Origin: Amoebidium appalachense
Taxonomy: Eukaryota > Ichthyosporea
Direction of reading: 5' to 3'
Length of the DNA: 64,000 bases
NCBI GenBank assembly: GCA_963693365.1
Contig: CAVNZM010000007.1
Coordinates: forward strand, 5,332,001 to 5,396,000
The position numbers and the translations under genes are program-made. Below the pieces are notes generated by a model that did no database searches, was not told the origin of the DNA, and saw only the letters and a list, made by a program, of their open reading frames with translations. Of this stretch, positions 1 through 14,013 are shown piece after piece (within the stretch, counting starts at the first letter, position 1; every line of letters begins with the position of its first letter).

Positions 1-1
1 A

Positions 2-680
2 CAGTGCAACCACCACTACCACTTCCTCTTCCACTTGGACATCGCATGCCTCTCTGGGCTCCCGCTCCACACCTTGTATGTGTGCGGGGCGAGGGTGCTC
101 GGTCTTTCCGAGCTTGCAAGCAGCAGCACGGGGGAACATGCTACAAACCGTGGCCCTGTGTAAGAGCGGGCTAGTGAATGCAGACCTCGCAGACGTCGGT
201 AGGCTCAAGAACGTCGTTTCCCTCACGCTTACAAACAACGGTTCGATTACGGACATCACCCCTCTTGGCCATCTCAAGAAGGTGAAGAACGTGTCTTTGA
301 GCAACACACAGGTAGACAGTGTGGAGGGTCTTGCCGGGTGTGAGAATCTGGAAACTCTGGACGTGCAGGATTCGCACGTGAGGGACGTTGGGCCGGTGAG
401 CGGGTGTGTGCGACTGTCGGTGGTGATGATAGACAGAGGCACGAACGTAGAGGGACTCTCGGAGAGGGTGGAGGTTTGTTATCCCCCAGACCCCTTGGAT
501 GACATGCTCTTCCCTTTCATGATGATGAACAGCGCCATGTCTTTCAACCTCATCCCGTTTTTGATTTGGGGTGGGTTATATGGTGGCATGATGGATTCGT
601 CGGATGGAGAGGACAGCACGCTGGGTTTTGACGAATCCGATGAGGATGTGTGGGGGTCTGACAGCGAAGGCGAGGTGTAA
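2..680 (+). CDS. Leucine-rich-repeat protein, C-terminal part (5' end outside window; one-base frame break)
   Basis: The frame reads a row of irregular leucine-rich repeats (for example VGRLKNVVSLTL, LGHLKKVKNVSL, LAGCENLETLDV). An acidic Asp/Glu/Ser-rich tail follows, then a TAA at 678-680. The repeat type is the same as in the F-box/LRR gene at 18037-19392, so this is probably a paralogue whose F-box lies before the window. Upstream of about base 130 the LRR-like text (LHTLYVCGARVLGLSELAS) is in frame 2; downstream (NMLQTVALCKSGL) it is in frame 3. Removing one G from the run at 130-134 joins them. LRR proteins of this kind bind partner proteins; if an F-box is present upstream it would act as an SCF substrate receptor. 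Hydrophobic residues around 155-168 of the downstream frame (SFNLIPFLIWGG) are unexplained. Family call is good; exact function unknown. Confidence 0.72.
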   Translation, partial: SATTTTTSSSTWTSHASLGSRSTPCMCAGRGCSVFPSLQAAARGNMLQTVALCKSGLVNADLADVGRLKNVVSLTLTNNGSITDITPLGHLKKVKNVSLSNTQVDSVEGLAGCENLETLDVQDSHVRDVGPVSGCVRLSVVMIDRGTNVEGLSERVEVCYPPDPLDDMLFPFMMMNSAMSFNLIPFLIWGGLYGGMMDSSDGEDSTLGFDESDEDVWGSDSEGEV

Positions 681-1639
681 TGATCAGTAGGGGGAGGTGG
701 GTGTGTGGGTGGTAGAGTAGGGGTTGTGAGTATCTAGTGCTGCTTTCGTAGCTGCCTATATATGGCCCGTGTTCATATCCGTACTCGTGTTTGTTGTTAT
801 GTTGTGCTATATGACGAAAATATGATTATGCGCGAACTTTTACCGTTGAATTTGGTGTGGATGTGATAGGTTGCATGTTTTGGTGGTGGTGGGTTCTCCT
901 TGAAGGAACGTAAGTTGTGTCTAATACTGCTGAATATTTAATGCATGTGTATGGCGCCTGAGTCTAACACGGGCATTTTATGGTACAGATTACTTCTTGT
1001 TTATTGTATAGATAATGCTGCTACCGGGTTCCCAACGAAACAGAACCATATATGAATATTGTTACGAAATACGTCTCTGTCGTTTTTGTTCTCAAGTACA
1101 ACTTTTAACGAAGTCCGCAATTTGATGGCTTTCCCATACTACGAAGTGAATTAACATCCTTTCTTGTAAGTGTAACACGTCATTTGGCAAGTGACTGTGT
1201 AACTTGCATCGAACGTGAAAGTCATATGCAAGGTATGTTCTATGCATAATGACACAACTCTTGAACTACCGTGATAGTGGAACTTGAGTGTGAAGAGTCA
1301 GGCAAGACATGTTCCGGTTGCAGTTATTGCCGATGTTTGAGACATGCTCTTGAACACGACGTGCGCCTGCGCTTTCCACGTAACATCCAAGCAAACCATC
1401 TCAGTGCAAAAAATCACACGAAGCTTTGGTTGACGTACCCGGGCGTGTGCACGCAACACTGCACTTCGGTGTTCCAGCACATATTGTTTTCACACCATGA
1501 TTTGCCCCCTCCCCATCCCCACTGGTTGCCCCCACCACCACATCAACAACCTCATGGCACCCAACCCATGGCTCACACTTATCCAAAACCGAAACCACCG
1601 TATGCCTGCAAAAGAATATTAACTTTGAAATGCATTACC

Positions 1640-1640
<1 letters not shown>

Positions 1641-1729
<89 letters not shown>
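1641..1729. repeat. Uninterrupted 89-base poly-C run
   Basis: Counted directly: C from 1641 through 1729, broken by G at 1730. It is the longest homopolymer in the window. The complementary strand is poly-G and could form G-quadruplex structure. True length in the genome is uncertain because such runs are poorly measured by sequencing. Confidence 0.95.
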
Positions 1730-1730
<1 letters not shown>

Positions 1731-1910
1731 CGTAATATATGTTAACGTTAAACCTGTGTTCTAGGTGGCCGTGCCCCACCCCCTCCCCCAACCCCCCCGG
1801 CCCCACACGCTCCTTTTCTTCTTCTCAGTCCTCCCCCCTCCTCCTCCCCCTCCCCCCTCTCCCCTGGCCCCCCATTTCTTTTCTTCTTCTTAGCCCCCCC
1901 CTCCCCTCCC

Positions 1911-1952
<42 letters not shown>

Positions 1953-3467
1953 GTCTCCCCCTCCCCCCCGCACACACACACCCAAGCCCTGCCCTGCCCC
2001 GGGCCCGCGCCCCCTCGTTTCCTTTCAACTTTTTTTTTCTTTTTTTCTTTTTTTCTTTTTTGGGGGGGGGGGTTGTCGGAATATATGCGTTAGGACAACA
2101 CAAACAAAAAGCAATTTTGCGAACTTAACTTGCGAAGGTATACCGATGTTAGCAGAGCCCGTATTTGAGGAGAAGGATGGAGGGAGGGACGGAGGGAAGA
2201 GGGGAGGGGGGAGAGGGGGGGCTGGGCAAGGGGCAGCTAGGCATGGCATAAGCACAAAATCACAGAAATTTACACGTACACTTCACACACACATGAGCTG
2301 CCCAAATGTTCTTACATTCCCTCGAGGATCCGTACGTAGTTCACGTTCTGAGCCCCTGGCTGCTAGTGCACATGTCCAGATGCTTGTTGCAAACTCCCTG
2401 AATCCGCTTGAAGGTAGTTTGCTGAAATAAACTCCAGCTAGTATTTAGCTTTATCTTTTTGATATTGTACAACTAACATTTAATTTTACCAATTCGCCTT
2501 AAGAATGATGATATCATTCGGAGCCCCAACTTCCTTAACATTCGTCGAAAAACACGGGGGAAAAATGTGCGCAGGCCCCCCTTGGCAAGATCATGAAAGC
2601 CACGAATGCCACAGCGTTTTACCATTATGTCTGTGAAGATGTATTAGTAGCCGGGGCTTCAGGCACGGGAACACACTGGCAATGCTACATGGCACCTGTG
2701 TGTCCTTGACATGGTTATAAGATCTTCAGCACAACAGAACTACAAAAAAATAGGACCCGAATGCTGGCTGGTAATTCCTGTTAAGAGGCGCTTTTTTGTT
2801 CTTAGACTTGTAAGGTTTATTACACAACATATATTGTAGGTGAACAAGTGCATGCATATGCACGCGCACACACCAGTCTACACGAAGGCACGCACCGCTT
2901 GTTGTCTTAGAAGTGCGACGCATACACTTATCACAGTCAAGGACAAAGAATCACACATGCCAATGATTTATTTACCCCCTTCCTCTTTCCCCTTCCCCCC
3001 TTCCCCCCGGCGCCGCGTGTCTTTTGTCTCGCCCATCTCTTAGAGCCTGAGCCTCACACGATGCCTGTCACCCTCCCGGGCAACATCGTGTGCGTGTAAG
3101 TGTGTGTGCAATTAATTAATTGCAAGTTGATTGAACGATGCGTCGGGCTGGAGATAGAAGGTACTTTGCATTCACTGACGTTTGGGTAGTCTCATAGCAA
3201 ATGTGGCTTTATTGCCGTTTTCCTCTTCGAACGTAATTGCATTCGCATACTCTTGAATTCTTTCAGTCACGAAAAGCAAGTGCACACAGAAGTGCACACC
3301 AACAAATTTGACTGGAACACCTGAACATGACACGACCACACGTGATATAAGGATAACCTTTGAAGCCGTAAACTTGTGGCCAATTTATTGATTTGAAAAC
3401 CAAAGGCTGTTAACTTTGTTAGCGGGTAAACTTGTGAGGCGGTAACCCATGGGCGCGTAAATCGTGC

Positions 3468-3485
3468 GATCTGATTGGTCAGATC
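3468..3485 (+). promoter_or_regulatory. CCAAT-type motif in a palindrome upstream of SPTLC1
   Basis: The sequence is a near-perfect inverted repeat (GATCTGA / TCAGATC) with ATTGG, the reverse of CCAAT, at its centre. Similar ATTGG/CCAAT motifs lie upstream of the F-box/LRR, RING and fasciclin genes in this window, which suggests a common promoter element. No TATA box is obvious for SPTLC1. Confidence 0.4.
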
Positions 3486-3975
3486 AAAAGCCTTCCTTCG
3501 TCATTTTGTCGCGCGCGGTTGAACAGAACACAACGGTCCCTGCTTCAAGTTGAAGTTTTCATAGTTTCCGTTCTGTTTTTTCGGGTCTATCTTTCGAAAA
3601 TACTTAAACTGTTTGGGTAAAGTAAACATATATGAAGTCTAAGCACCGTTGATAGTAATTCGTGCATTCTTAACGCTCACATTCGTAAAAACCAAACTTT
3701 ACAGTGCAGCTCTCTCCATTCGTTCAGGAGGTTTTGAGCTCCCATGTTAGTCTTTGGACCAGAAGTACTCCAGTGATTCTTCTCTAAAGACCTTCTCTAG
3801 AGACCAACGCATATTGCTATTAGCGTTCTAACAGCCGCCATCTGGCTTTTTATCGGCGATTGATGGTTTATTTCTTGGCTCCTGTCTGGTAGCATGTTCT
3901 AGTTTATTGGGATCTTAGATCTAGAGGTGTTAGGGATCCGTTCTTTGATAACATCATCAAGCAGACTCTGTGAAG

Positions 3976-4298
3976 ATGTCTGCACCAGTTATGCAAATAG
4001 ACCCAGAGGCACTGTCCTTTATGGACATTGGCCTCCTTTTTATTAGGAAAATTCAGGATAGCATGCCCGGCCTTCCAGAGAATCTTTGGCCCGGGGAATA
4101 CCTCGAGTTGTATGTGAAGCCATGGCTTAACGTATACGTGAAGCCGTGGTGGGATGCATACATCAGGACACTATATACCGAGGTAAGCTTTACACGTGCC
4201 GTGCGTGTGTTCTATGATGTAATGGCAATTGCACTCTGTTAGATAACTTAGATCTCTGAACGGGAAATACAAGCAACAACACTACACATCGTTTTGCG

Positions 4299-4338
<40 letters not shown>

Positions 4339-4688
4339 CCCCCCTCCGGCCCCGCCGCCCTCCCCGCCCCATCCCCCACACACGCACACATTCCTTTCCC
4401 CACCAATGCCATTTTTTTCAAGGTCACACAGTACGCAGGAATACAATCACGTGCGCACAAATTAAACTCTACTAACTCAATTTATGTTGCCGGCATTTAC
4501 ATACATCTCTTTCTTTTTGCCAAGTGACGAGTCAGATAAGGTAATAGTTGCTGTGGCCGTGCGTGCTGTTTTCGGCGCTTTCTCCATTTTCTCGTGTGCT
4601 CACCCCCGTCCCCCCCCTAGCCTGCACGCACTGGTCTCCCCCTAACCATACATGTAGCCCCCTCCCCCCCCCCCCTCCCCCCCCCCCC

Positions 4689-4725
<37 letters not shown>

Positions 4726-5522
4726 CATTTTTTTTCCCGGGGTGGTATGTCCTGCATTGTAAACTACACATCGCAGAAGCACGCACCCACGTTCACCCAT
4801 ATAAACCAGAAACTTGTTACTTAACCTTCTTAGCAATCCTGTCTTTGTCGACTTCATGGCAAAAGAGTCCCCCATGACATACCTGTTTGTTGTTTTTTCT
4901 TTGTGTCACTCGACTGAAAATGCCTATGGGTTTCTATGTGCAGGACTATTCCTCCTACCACGTTTTGATAGAGGTGCTGTTGTTCCTTGTTCTTCTCAAA
5001 CTGCTCATCACCCCACGAGAGCGCAAGTCCAAGGAGGGGGAGAAGCTGACAGAAAAGGTGAGCTGATGTGTGGGGAAATAGAAAGGGAGGGTCCCCCCCC
5101 CCCCCCCCCCCCCTCCCCACCTCCCCTCTCCCTCTGGACTTCCTCACGTTTTTGGTCTGCTTTCCCCCACCCGCTAGGGGGGAGGGGGGGGGGGGGGGGC
5201 TTCTACGGAGGGGGCACATGCAGAGGGTTTGTGTTTGTGTGTGTGTGGGGGGGGGGGGGGGGGGAGGAGAGGGGCAGACAGAGTAGGGTGGGGGGGGGGG
5301 GGGGGAGAGGTGGGGGAAGAAAGGGGAGGGGGGGTGGGGGAGAAATTATGCTTATGATGGCAAGAAGGACATTTCCAAGGCAGAGAACGACAGAAAGTAA
5401 GATGGAAGAGAAAAGTGAAGGAGCAGGTTAGATAAGGGGGTTAGAAAGTATTGAGTGCTCATGAAGCAACACGATTGTTTTCTTGTGGGAGGGGGCGGGG
5501 GGAGAGGGGGGGGTAGGGGGGG

Positions 5523-5553
<31 letters not shown>

Positions 5554-6202
5554 AAAGGGGGGAGAGTGCACGTGGACTGAATGCAGATGCTCAAACAGTA
5601 TGTGTGACCCTCCGAGCTGTTTTTGTGAAAAACCGCCATAGGTTTCTTTAACCATTGCTTGTCGGAGAGCTCTCCCTTGCCCTCTCACTCCCCCTTCCGC
5701 TATCCCTCCCTCTTTCTCTCTCGCTTTCTCTCTCTCTCTGCCGCTCTCTCTCCCCTCACACACACACACACACACACTCTCTCTCTCTCTCTCTCCTCCT
5801 CCCCCTCCCCCCCCCCCCTCTCTCTTTCTCTCTCGCCCTTGCCCCTTACCGTTGCCCTTGCCCTCTTCCTTTTCTTTCTCGCGCGTGCACACACGCTCTC
5901 TGTCTCCCTCCCTCTCTCTCTCTATCCCCCCGCCCCCCTCTCCTCCCCCCTCCTCCCCCCCCCCCCCAAAAAACAAAACGGTTCATACCCACTTAAATGA
6001 TGTCCACCCCCCCCCCCCCCCCCCACCCGCACACACACACAGACTCCCACCCATCCCTCCCCCCCCCCCCCCCCCCTCCCCCCCCCCCTCCCCCTCCCCC
6101 CCCCCCCCCCCCCCACCCCCCACAGAGACACACCCTACCCCCCAGCCCGGCCATAACCCACACACACACACACACGCACGCACACACACACACACACATA
6201 CA

Positions 6203-6242
<40 letters not shown>

Positions 6243-6348
6243 AGATAGATGCGCTTGTGGAGGAATATGAGCCCGAGCCGCTGATGAGCCGTCTGGTGGA
6301 TGAGGCAGACAGGGCCGTGGTGCAAAGGCCAGTCGTGGTCGGGTACGT

Positions 6349-6379
<31 letters not shown>

Positions 6380-6542
6380 GTGTGTGCGTGCGTGCGTGCG
6401 TGCGTGCGTGTGTGCGTGCGCATGTGTGTGTGTGTGTGTACGTGTGTTGAAGGGGGGGAGGGGGAGGGATGGGTGTGTGTAAAGGTGTGTAGGTGTGTAT
6501 GCTGGCAGTTGATTGGTTGGGGTTAGGTGACCATGTATGTGG

Positions 6543-6630
<88 letters not shown>

Positions 6631-6671
6631 GGTGTGTATGTATCGTGTGTGTGGGTTTTTTTGGGACCTGT

Positions 6672-6702
<31 letters not shown>

Positions 6703-6845
6703 GGGGGGGATAAGATGTGAATGTAATTCCTGGGATTGATTGGGGGGGGGGGGGGGGGGGGGGGTGGAGGGGGTGGGAGGGAGGGAGGGAGAGGGAGGTG
6801 CAGAGGAAATTAGAGAATGAGAGGGGAGTGGTGTGTTTGTGTGCG

Positions 6846-6876
<31 letters not shown>

Positions 6877-8446
6877 TGTGGGGGAGGGGGGGGGGAGGGG
6901 AGGGGGAGGATGATGGTGCTGACTGCAGATTGTATTGTTTTTGTTGCAGACCTGCTACCCCCGTGTCCAAGTATTCAGACGGCAAGGAGAGAATTAATCT
7001 GGCTACATACGATTTCCTGGCTCTGGTCGGGGATAAGGAGGTCGAGGTATGTGGCTGCATGGATTTTTTTTTTTTTTTTTTTTTGGTGGGGGGGGGGGGG
7101 GAAGGGTTCGGTGTGCGTGCTGGGGGGAGGGATGGGGGAATCGGAAGGGTGGTAGGGGTGAGTGGGGAGAAAGGGGGAGGGGGGGGGGGGGGGGGAGGCA
7201 GTGGGGGATCGGGGTTGGGAGGCAGGCATGAGCGCGCGTGTGTGTTTGGGGGGGAGGGGGGTAGAGGGGATAGGGAGGGAAGGGATACGAGGGAAGGAAG
7301 AAATGACGGGCTTATGTCGATGCAAAGCGGCCGGATGGGGAAATTTTTTCGTTATTGCCAGTCTGTATTTGCGCTGGGAAGGTTGAGTCGGACAGGTGCC
7401 CGGAAGGGGGGGGGGGGGGGGGGGGGGGGGGAGGGAGGGGGAGAGAGACTATGTTAGTAATTTTTGAGTGACTTGGGAGAGAGAAGAGCTGTGTTAACAA
7501 ACACTGTCCTCCTCACACAGGAAGAGGCAAAGAAATCCATTCGAAGCCACGGAGTAGGCTCGTGTGGGCCCAGAGGTTTCTACGGCACAATAGGTATGTG
7601 TGTGTGTTTGCACGTGTTTGCGTATGTGTGTGCCTGTGTGTGGGTGTTCGTCTGTGTGTACACACACCTGCCTGTCTGCGTACCTTTTGATCCAGTACGC
7701 ATGTGTGTGGGTGTTGAATGTGGGTGGCGGTATGGGTCCTATTTATTGTGAGTGGATGGTTGCACACATATGCATGTACCCATGCTTTTGACTCCTGCAC
7801 TTTTTCTATCTTCGTTTCTTATTATCCCTCTTCCTGAATCCCCCCCCCCCCCCCCCCTTCCCCGGCCCTCCGTCCTCCCTTTATTCCCTGTTGCCCTCCT
7901 CTCCTTCCACCACCTTGTCAGGCACATATCTTTCTTTCTCTTTATCTTTCCGTCATTACCTTCCCCCTCCCCCCGTCCTTTCTTTCCCCCCTCCCCCCCA
8001 CCTTTCCCTTATCTCCCACCTCTCGTGTTTTTCTCCCATTCCTTTTCCCTCTCAGCAACACTATAGCACTGTGAAAATATCCACATGCAAAAATTATCCT
8101 GAAACACGCGTTCTTGCGAGATCTTCAGTCACCAACTCCCAGTGGAGAGCACGCGCACACACACACAGACACACACACACATCAGGCATGTGGAAACGCA
8201 CACCTCTGCATGCAACCGCACACACGCGCGCGCACACATACACACACACACACACACACGCACACGTACACACGTACACACGTACACACACATGTACACA
8301 CACACACACACGACAACACTCACGTTGCATACGTACACACACACACTCACGCACCCCTTTCCCCTCCCCCCTCCCCCCCCCCCCCCCCCCCCCCCACACA
8401 CACACATACATACACACACTTACAACCCCCCACACACACAACATCC

Positions 8447-8477
<31 letters not shown>

Positions 8478-9137
8478 ACAACACCTCCCCCTTTCCCCCC
8501 TCCCTCCTCCCCCCCCCCCACACACACACACAAACACCCCTCCCCCCCCCCCCCTCCCATACACACACAGATTCGCACATGACTCTCGAGGACAACCTAG
8601 CCAAGTTTCTTGGTGTCGAGGAGGTCATTCTCTACTCGTACGGATTTGCCACCGTCGCATCTGCCATCCCCGCTTACGCAAAACGTGGCGACATCATTTT
8701 CTGGTGTGTGTGTGTGTTGGGGGAGGGGGGGGGGGGGGGGGGAGAGAGAGAGAGAGAGAGAGGCATGTGTGGGACGGTGGGTGGGTGTTTGGGTGTGTTT
8801 GTATGTTAGTGTGTGTGTGTGTGTATGTGTGTGTGTGACTATGTGTACCTGGACGTGCGGATGGGCATTGGTGTGTGTGTGTGTGGTCACCATCTCTCAC
8901 CTTTTCAATTATAATGGCTTCTGTGTCTTGCTGTGCTGTTGGTTTAGTATCTTCTTTTCTCTCTCTCTATCTTTTTCCGTGTTTGCTAGTTGCCCCGGGC
9001 ATGTCTGTTCGGAATGTGTGTTGTTGGGTGGTGGTGGTGATGATGTGGTGTGTGTGGGGGGGGAAGGGGAAAGGGGTGGGGAGGGAGGGAGGGAGGGGGG
9101 GGGGGGGGGGGGGGGGGGGCAGCATCTTGGAAGTGCG

Positions 9138-9205
<68 letters not shown>

Positions 9206-9787
9206 GTGGGGGGGGGGGGGGAGGGAGGGGAGGGGAGAAGGGGGAAGGGGGGACGTGAGTAGGTGTGTGTGCCTGAATTGTTCTGTGCAAGTACGTGTGC
9301 GCGTGTGTGCGTGCATGTGCGTGCATGTGCGCCTGTGCATGCGTGAAACTTGTTGTCTGGCCTCCAGACCGTGCCTCCGTGTGCTTGTGTGCCGACAACT
9401 GCACACACTTGGGTGAGCAGATCCACCACACGCGCGCGCGTGTGTGCACACACACACACATACACACCCACACACACACACACACACACACCCTTCTTCA
9501 TCTATTTCCCCCTCTCTCCCACTCTTCCTCTCCCTCCCGCCCTCCCGCCCTCCCGCCCTCCCTCCCGCCCCCTCTTTTCTCTCCTCACCCGCCCATCCCC
9601 TCCCCCCTTAAACACCGCCACTTACCTCTCTCTCTCCCCCAACAATATGGGGGGGGGGGGGGAGGAGGAGGGGGGGGGGGATGAAGATATAGATCGATTA
9701 TAGAAAGCAAATACTCCCTCCCCCCCCCTCCCCCCCAAACACCGCCATTTACCACTCTCTCCCCTCTCCCCCTCTTTCTCCCCCCCT

Positions 9788-9818
<31 letters not shown>

Positions 9819-10166
9819 CCCCGGCTTGCGCAGCGACCAGGGTGTATCTTTTGCCATCCAGAAGGGTCTGCAGGCGTCACGTAGCAATCTGCGGTGGTTC
9901 AAACACAACGACATAGAGGACTTGGAGAGAGTGCTGAAAGAACAGGAGGAGGAGGACAGGAGGGTGGGTGCAGGTGGGGTGGGTGGGGGGAGAGGGGGGG
10001 GGGGGGGGGGGGGGGGAGGGGGGATGTTATTTTCCACTGCTATTTTTTCACGTTTCCGAACTCGGAAGGAGGTTGGGTAGGAAGCTGCGGAGGCAGCCGG
10101 AGGAGGAGGAGGACAGGAACGGGTTTTCTTTCTCCCTTTCTTACTTTCTTTCTTGCTTAATTAGTT

Positions 10167-10216
<50 letters not shown>

Positions 10217-10465
10217 CTAGTATCTAATAATTAGAGTATATATTTTTTTGCCTCTTTTTGTAAAGCTAGGACACTGTGTGAGTGTGTGTGTATGTGTAGG
10301 GAGGGAGGGGGGTATTCGTCCTCTGAATGTCATGCTTCATGTCTCTCCCCGCATATGCATGCACACGCACAACATTGAAAACAACACGACATGTGTGCAT
10401 GCACGCACGCACACAAACACACGTACACGCACGCACACCTACACACACGTACACGTATACACACG

Positions 10466-10520
<55 letters not shown>

Positions 10521-11318
10521 CACCTAACACTAATTCTTCGCCCTCCTCCCCCTCTCCCCCCCCTCCCCCTTCAAAAATAAATAAAAACCGCAGAAACCAG
10601 CAAAGGCAGCCAAGATCAGGCGGTTCCTAGTCATCGAGGGTCTCTATGCAAATTTCGGCGACATCTGCCCCCTACCAAAAATCGTATGCAGCCCCCCCCC
10701 CCCCCGTCCCCCCCCCCCCCCCCCCCTGAGGATGGGCTCTGCTTATGACGCATACTGTGCGCATTGCTGATTTTGCATACTTGAATGTTTGTCTTTGCGT
10801 GTGTCCTGCACCATGCTTCTCATCGTGTATGCGTACTTCGTACCGTGTTCCGCATTCAAACCCCCACCTCCCCCCCCCCTCCCCCAGCCCCTTCTTCTCA
10901 TCAGCGGCAGTCGCTTCTCCACCTTCTTTTTTTCAGTGTTTTTGCCTCCCCTGTCCCCCCTCCCCCACCCCACCCCCACCACCACCCCCACTCCTATTTC
11001 CACATCCTTCATCTTTCATCGGGCATTGTCTGCCTGTCCAGTGTGTGTGTGTGGGGGGGGGGGGGGGGGGGGGGGGGGGAGGGGGTGTGTGTGTGGGGGG
11101 GGGGGGGGGGAGGGGGGGAGAAGAGGGAGGGAGGGGAGGGGGGCAAGGGGGGGAGGGGGGAGGGGGGGTTACACCGCTGGGTATGTTAGGTGTGTGCATG
11201 TGATGTCGTGTCGGTGAAGGGCCTGGAAGGGGGGGAGGGGGTGGGTGGGTGGGTGGGTGGGTGGGTGGGTGGATGGATGGATGGGCGTGTGCGGGTGTGT
11301 GCGTGTGTGCGTGCATGC

Positions 11319-11362
<44 letters not shown>

Positions 11363-11612
11363 CGGTGGTGGGGGTGATGGTGGTGGTGGTGGTGGTTGGG
11401 GGGGGGGAGGGGAGGGGTGGTATGCAAATGTCGTTTGGCACGGCGGCACTAGACACATTGGCACCCGTGCACACAAACACATGAACACATAGAATACGCA
11501 TACACATGCACATATGGGTGCTATGCACAGTAATACACACGCACACATTCAACAATGTTTTCCACCTGACCCTTGATGTCGTCTTTTTCTCTGGCTCTCG
11601 TTCTCTCTCTTT

Positions 11613-11650
<38 letters not shown>

Positions 11651-11755
11651 CCTCCCTCCCTCCCCCTCCCCCTTTACCTGCCAGTATCTGTCAACAGATA
11701 AATGCCCACACCGACACGCATACTCGCATGCACGCACACAACACACATCTCTCTC

Positions 11756-11788
<33 letters not shown>

Positions 11789-11811
11789 CCCCCCCCCCCC
11801 CCCCCCCCCCG

Positions 11812-11851
<40 letters not shown>

Positions 11852-11895
11852 TCTCTCTCTCCTCTCTCTCCTCACACTCACACACACACCCTCTC

Positions 11896-11937
<42 letters not shown>

Positions 11938-12196
11938 CCCCCCCCCCCCCCCCCCCCCCCTCCCCCCTTTACCTGCCAGTATCCGTCAACAGAGAAAAGC
12001 CCACACCGACACGCATACTCACACCTACACACACGTACACACACGTACACACACGTACACGTACTCACACGTACACGCAGGTGGAGCTCAAGTACAAGTA
12101 CAAGTTCCGCATCTTCATGGAGGAGAGCATGTCCTTCGGTGTCCTCGGCAAGACGGGCAAGGGTGTTACAGAGCATTTCGGCGTTAACGTATGCCC

Positions 12197-12232
<36 letters not shown>

Positions 12233-12355
12233 CCCCTCTCTTCAACCCGAACCTGGCTTCCTTCTCGCCTCACCCTCCATACATGCACCGCAAGCACATA
12301 CCCCCCCACCCTCCTCCCACACCCACCCACTCACACACACGCACACAAACACACG

Positions 12356-12454
<99 letters not shown>

Positions 12455-12844
12455 ACACACACAATATATACCACCATCCCCGTGCTCCCAATCAAAAGAA
12501 ACGCTCACCTGTCGTATCAATTCACCATAACCCCACCTTTGCCAGTTCAATAAAACATGTACGTCTCTTTGTTGCCAATGCAGGGTTTTTTGGCATGACG
12601 AATGCAGGCACACACAAGATCTACACTTGTAATCACACACACGCACACACACACAAACTTGACACACAACCGCGCACACACGCAAACACACTACACACAC
12701 AAGCGCGCGCGCACACATTCGCACACACACTCAAACAACACTAACACACTCACACTCACACTCACACTAACTTACACAGGCGCACACACACACACACACA
12801 CGTACACATGTATGCACACTCACACACATGCACACGCACACGTA

Positions 12845-12911
<67 letters not shown>

Positions 12912-12913
12912 AG

Positions 12914-12947
<34 letters not shown>

Positions 12948-13069
12948 TCACGGACATCGACCAGATTTGCGCGTCAATGGAAGGGGCCCTCGGTTCCGTG
13001 GGTGGATTCTGTGCAGGTTCAACCTTCGTTATTGATCACCAGGTGTGTGCGTGCGTGTGTGTGTGTGCA

Positions 13070-13135
<66 letters not shown>

Positions 13136-13982
13136 CGTGTGTGTGCGTGCGCCCGCGCGCGCGCGTGTGCGTGTTTCCCCCTTCCAACACAAACACTCAC
13201 ACGTTTATCGCTGTGAGGCTAGGTGTTGAAACTTAGACGCAGATTGTGACTTGGGCCAATCTGAAGACGGATTCTGCCGATGTTGCATACTACGTGTCAC
13301 TGACGTTGCGTAGTTGAATGCTTTTGCGTTTGCATTTGTCAGGCAACACTGTGTTTCTCATCGTGTCATTGTACCTCGTATTCTTTTCCAAATCCTACCC
13401 CCCATCCCCCCCCCCCCCCCCCCCCCCCCCCCATGCATACTCTTCATGTATGGTTTGCACTCTGCATCGTGTTATCCGTTGTTCTTGTGTACTTCGTACT
13501 TAATGACGCATTCAACCCCCCCCCCCCCCCCCCCCCCCCGAGGATGGGTTTTGCTACTTTTGCATACCGTGTGCGTTGCTGGTGTTGCATACTTGAATGT
13601 TTGCTTTTGCCTGTGTCCGGCACCCTGTTCCTCGTCGTTTAGTTGTACTTCATAACATGTTCCGCATTCTATAAATACATGGTATACAAGCCCGAGTATT
13701 ATTAAATTATCACTCCGTGTCATCTACTTCCCCATCTACAACATACACCCTTGGTTGCGCTCTTGCCTGCAAAATCCACATTGTATCGTCCGTCGTGATT
13801 GTGTACTTTGCGTTTGGTAATGCTTTTCAGTGAGGTTTTTCTTCCCCCTTCTCCCCTACCACAAACCTCCCCCACCCCTTCAACCCCCGCTCCCCTTTGT
13901 GTACTTGGTAAAAATCTTAACCTTCCCCCTCCCCCCCCCCCCCTTCCATGTGTACTTCGTACTCTATAACACATTCTAACTT

Positions 13983-14013
<31 letters not shown>

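Larger units (their letters stand above)
681..3975. other. Intergenic region between the LRR gene and SPTLC1
   Basis: No convincing coding exon is visible. It contains an 89-base C run (1641-1729), a C/T-rich stretch with a second C run (1750-2000), a T-then-G composite tract (about 2030-2072) and purine-rich sequence (2165-2225). The part nearest SPTLC1 (3360-3975) is of normal complexity. It holds a CCAAT motif inside a small palindrome (GATCTGATTGGTCAGATC, about 3468-3485), about 500 bases before the SPTLC1 start, which is a likely promoter element. Confidence 0.6.

Noticed and set aside
1271-2128. Open frames rich in poly-Pro, poly-Gly, His-Thr, Cys-Val or Leu-Ser, here and throughout the window
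   Set aside because: They are translations of C/G runs, (CA)n/(GT)n and (CT)n microsatellites, occur in several frames and both strands at once, and have no homology signal.
11240-11290. Telomere-like (GGGT)n stretch
   Set aside because: Short, internal, surrounded by other microsatellites, with no terminal context.
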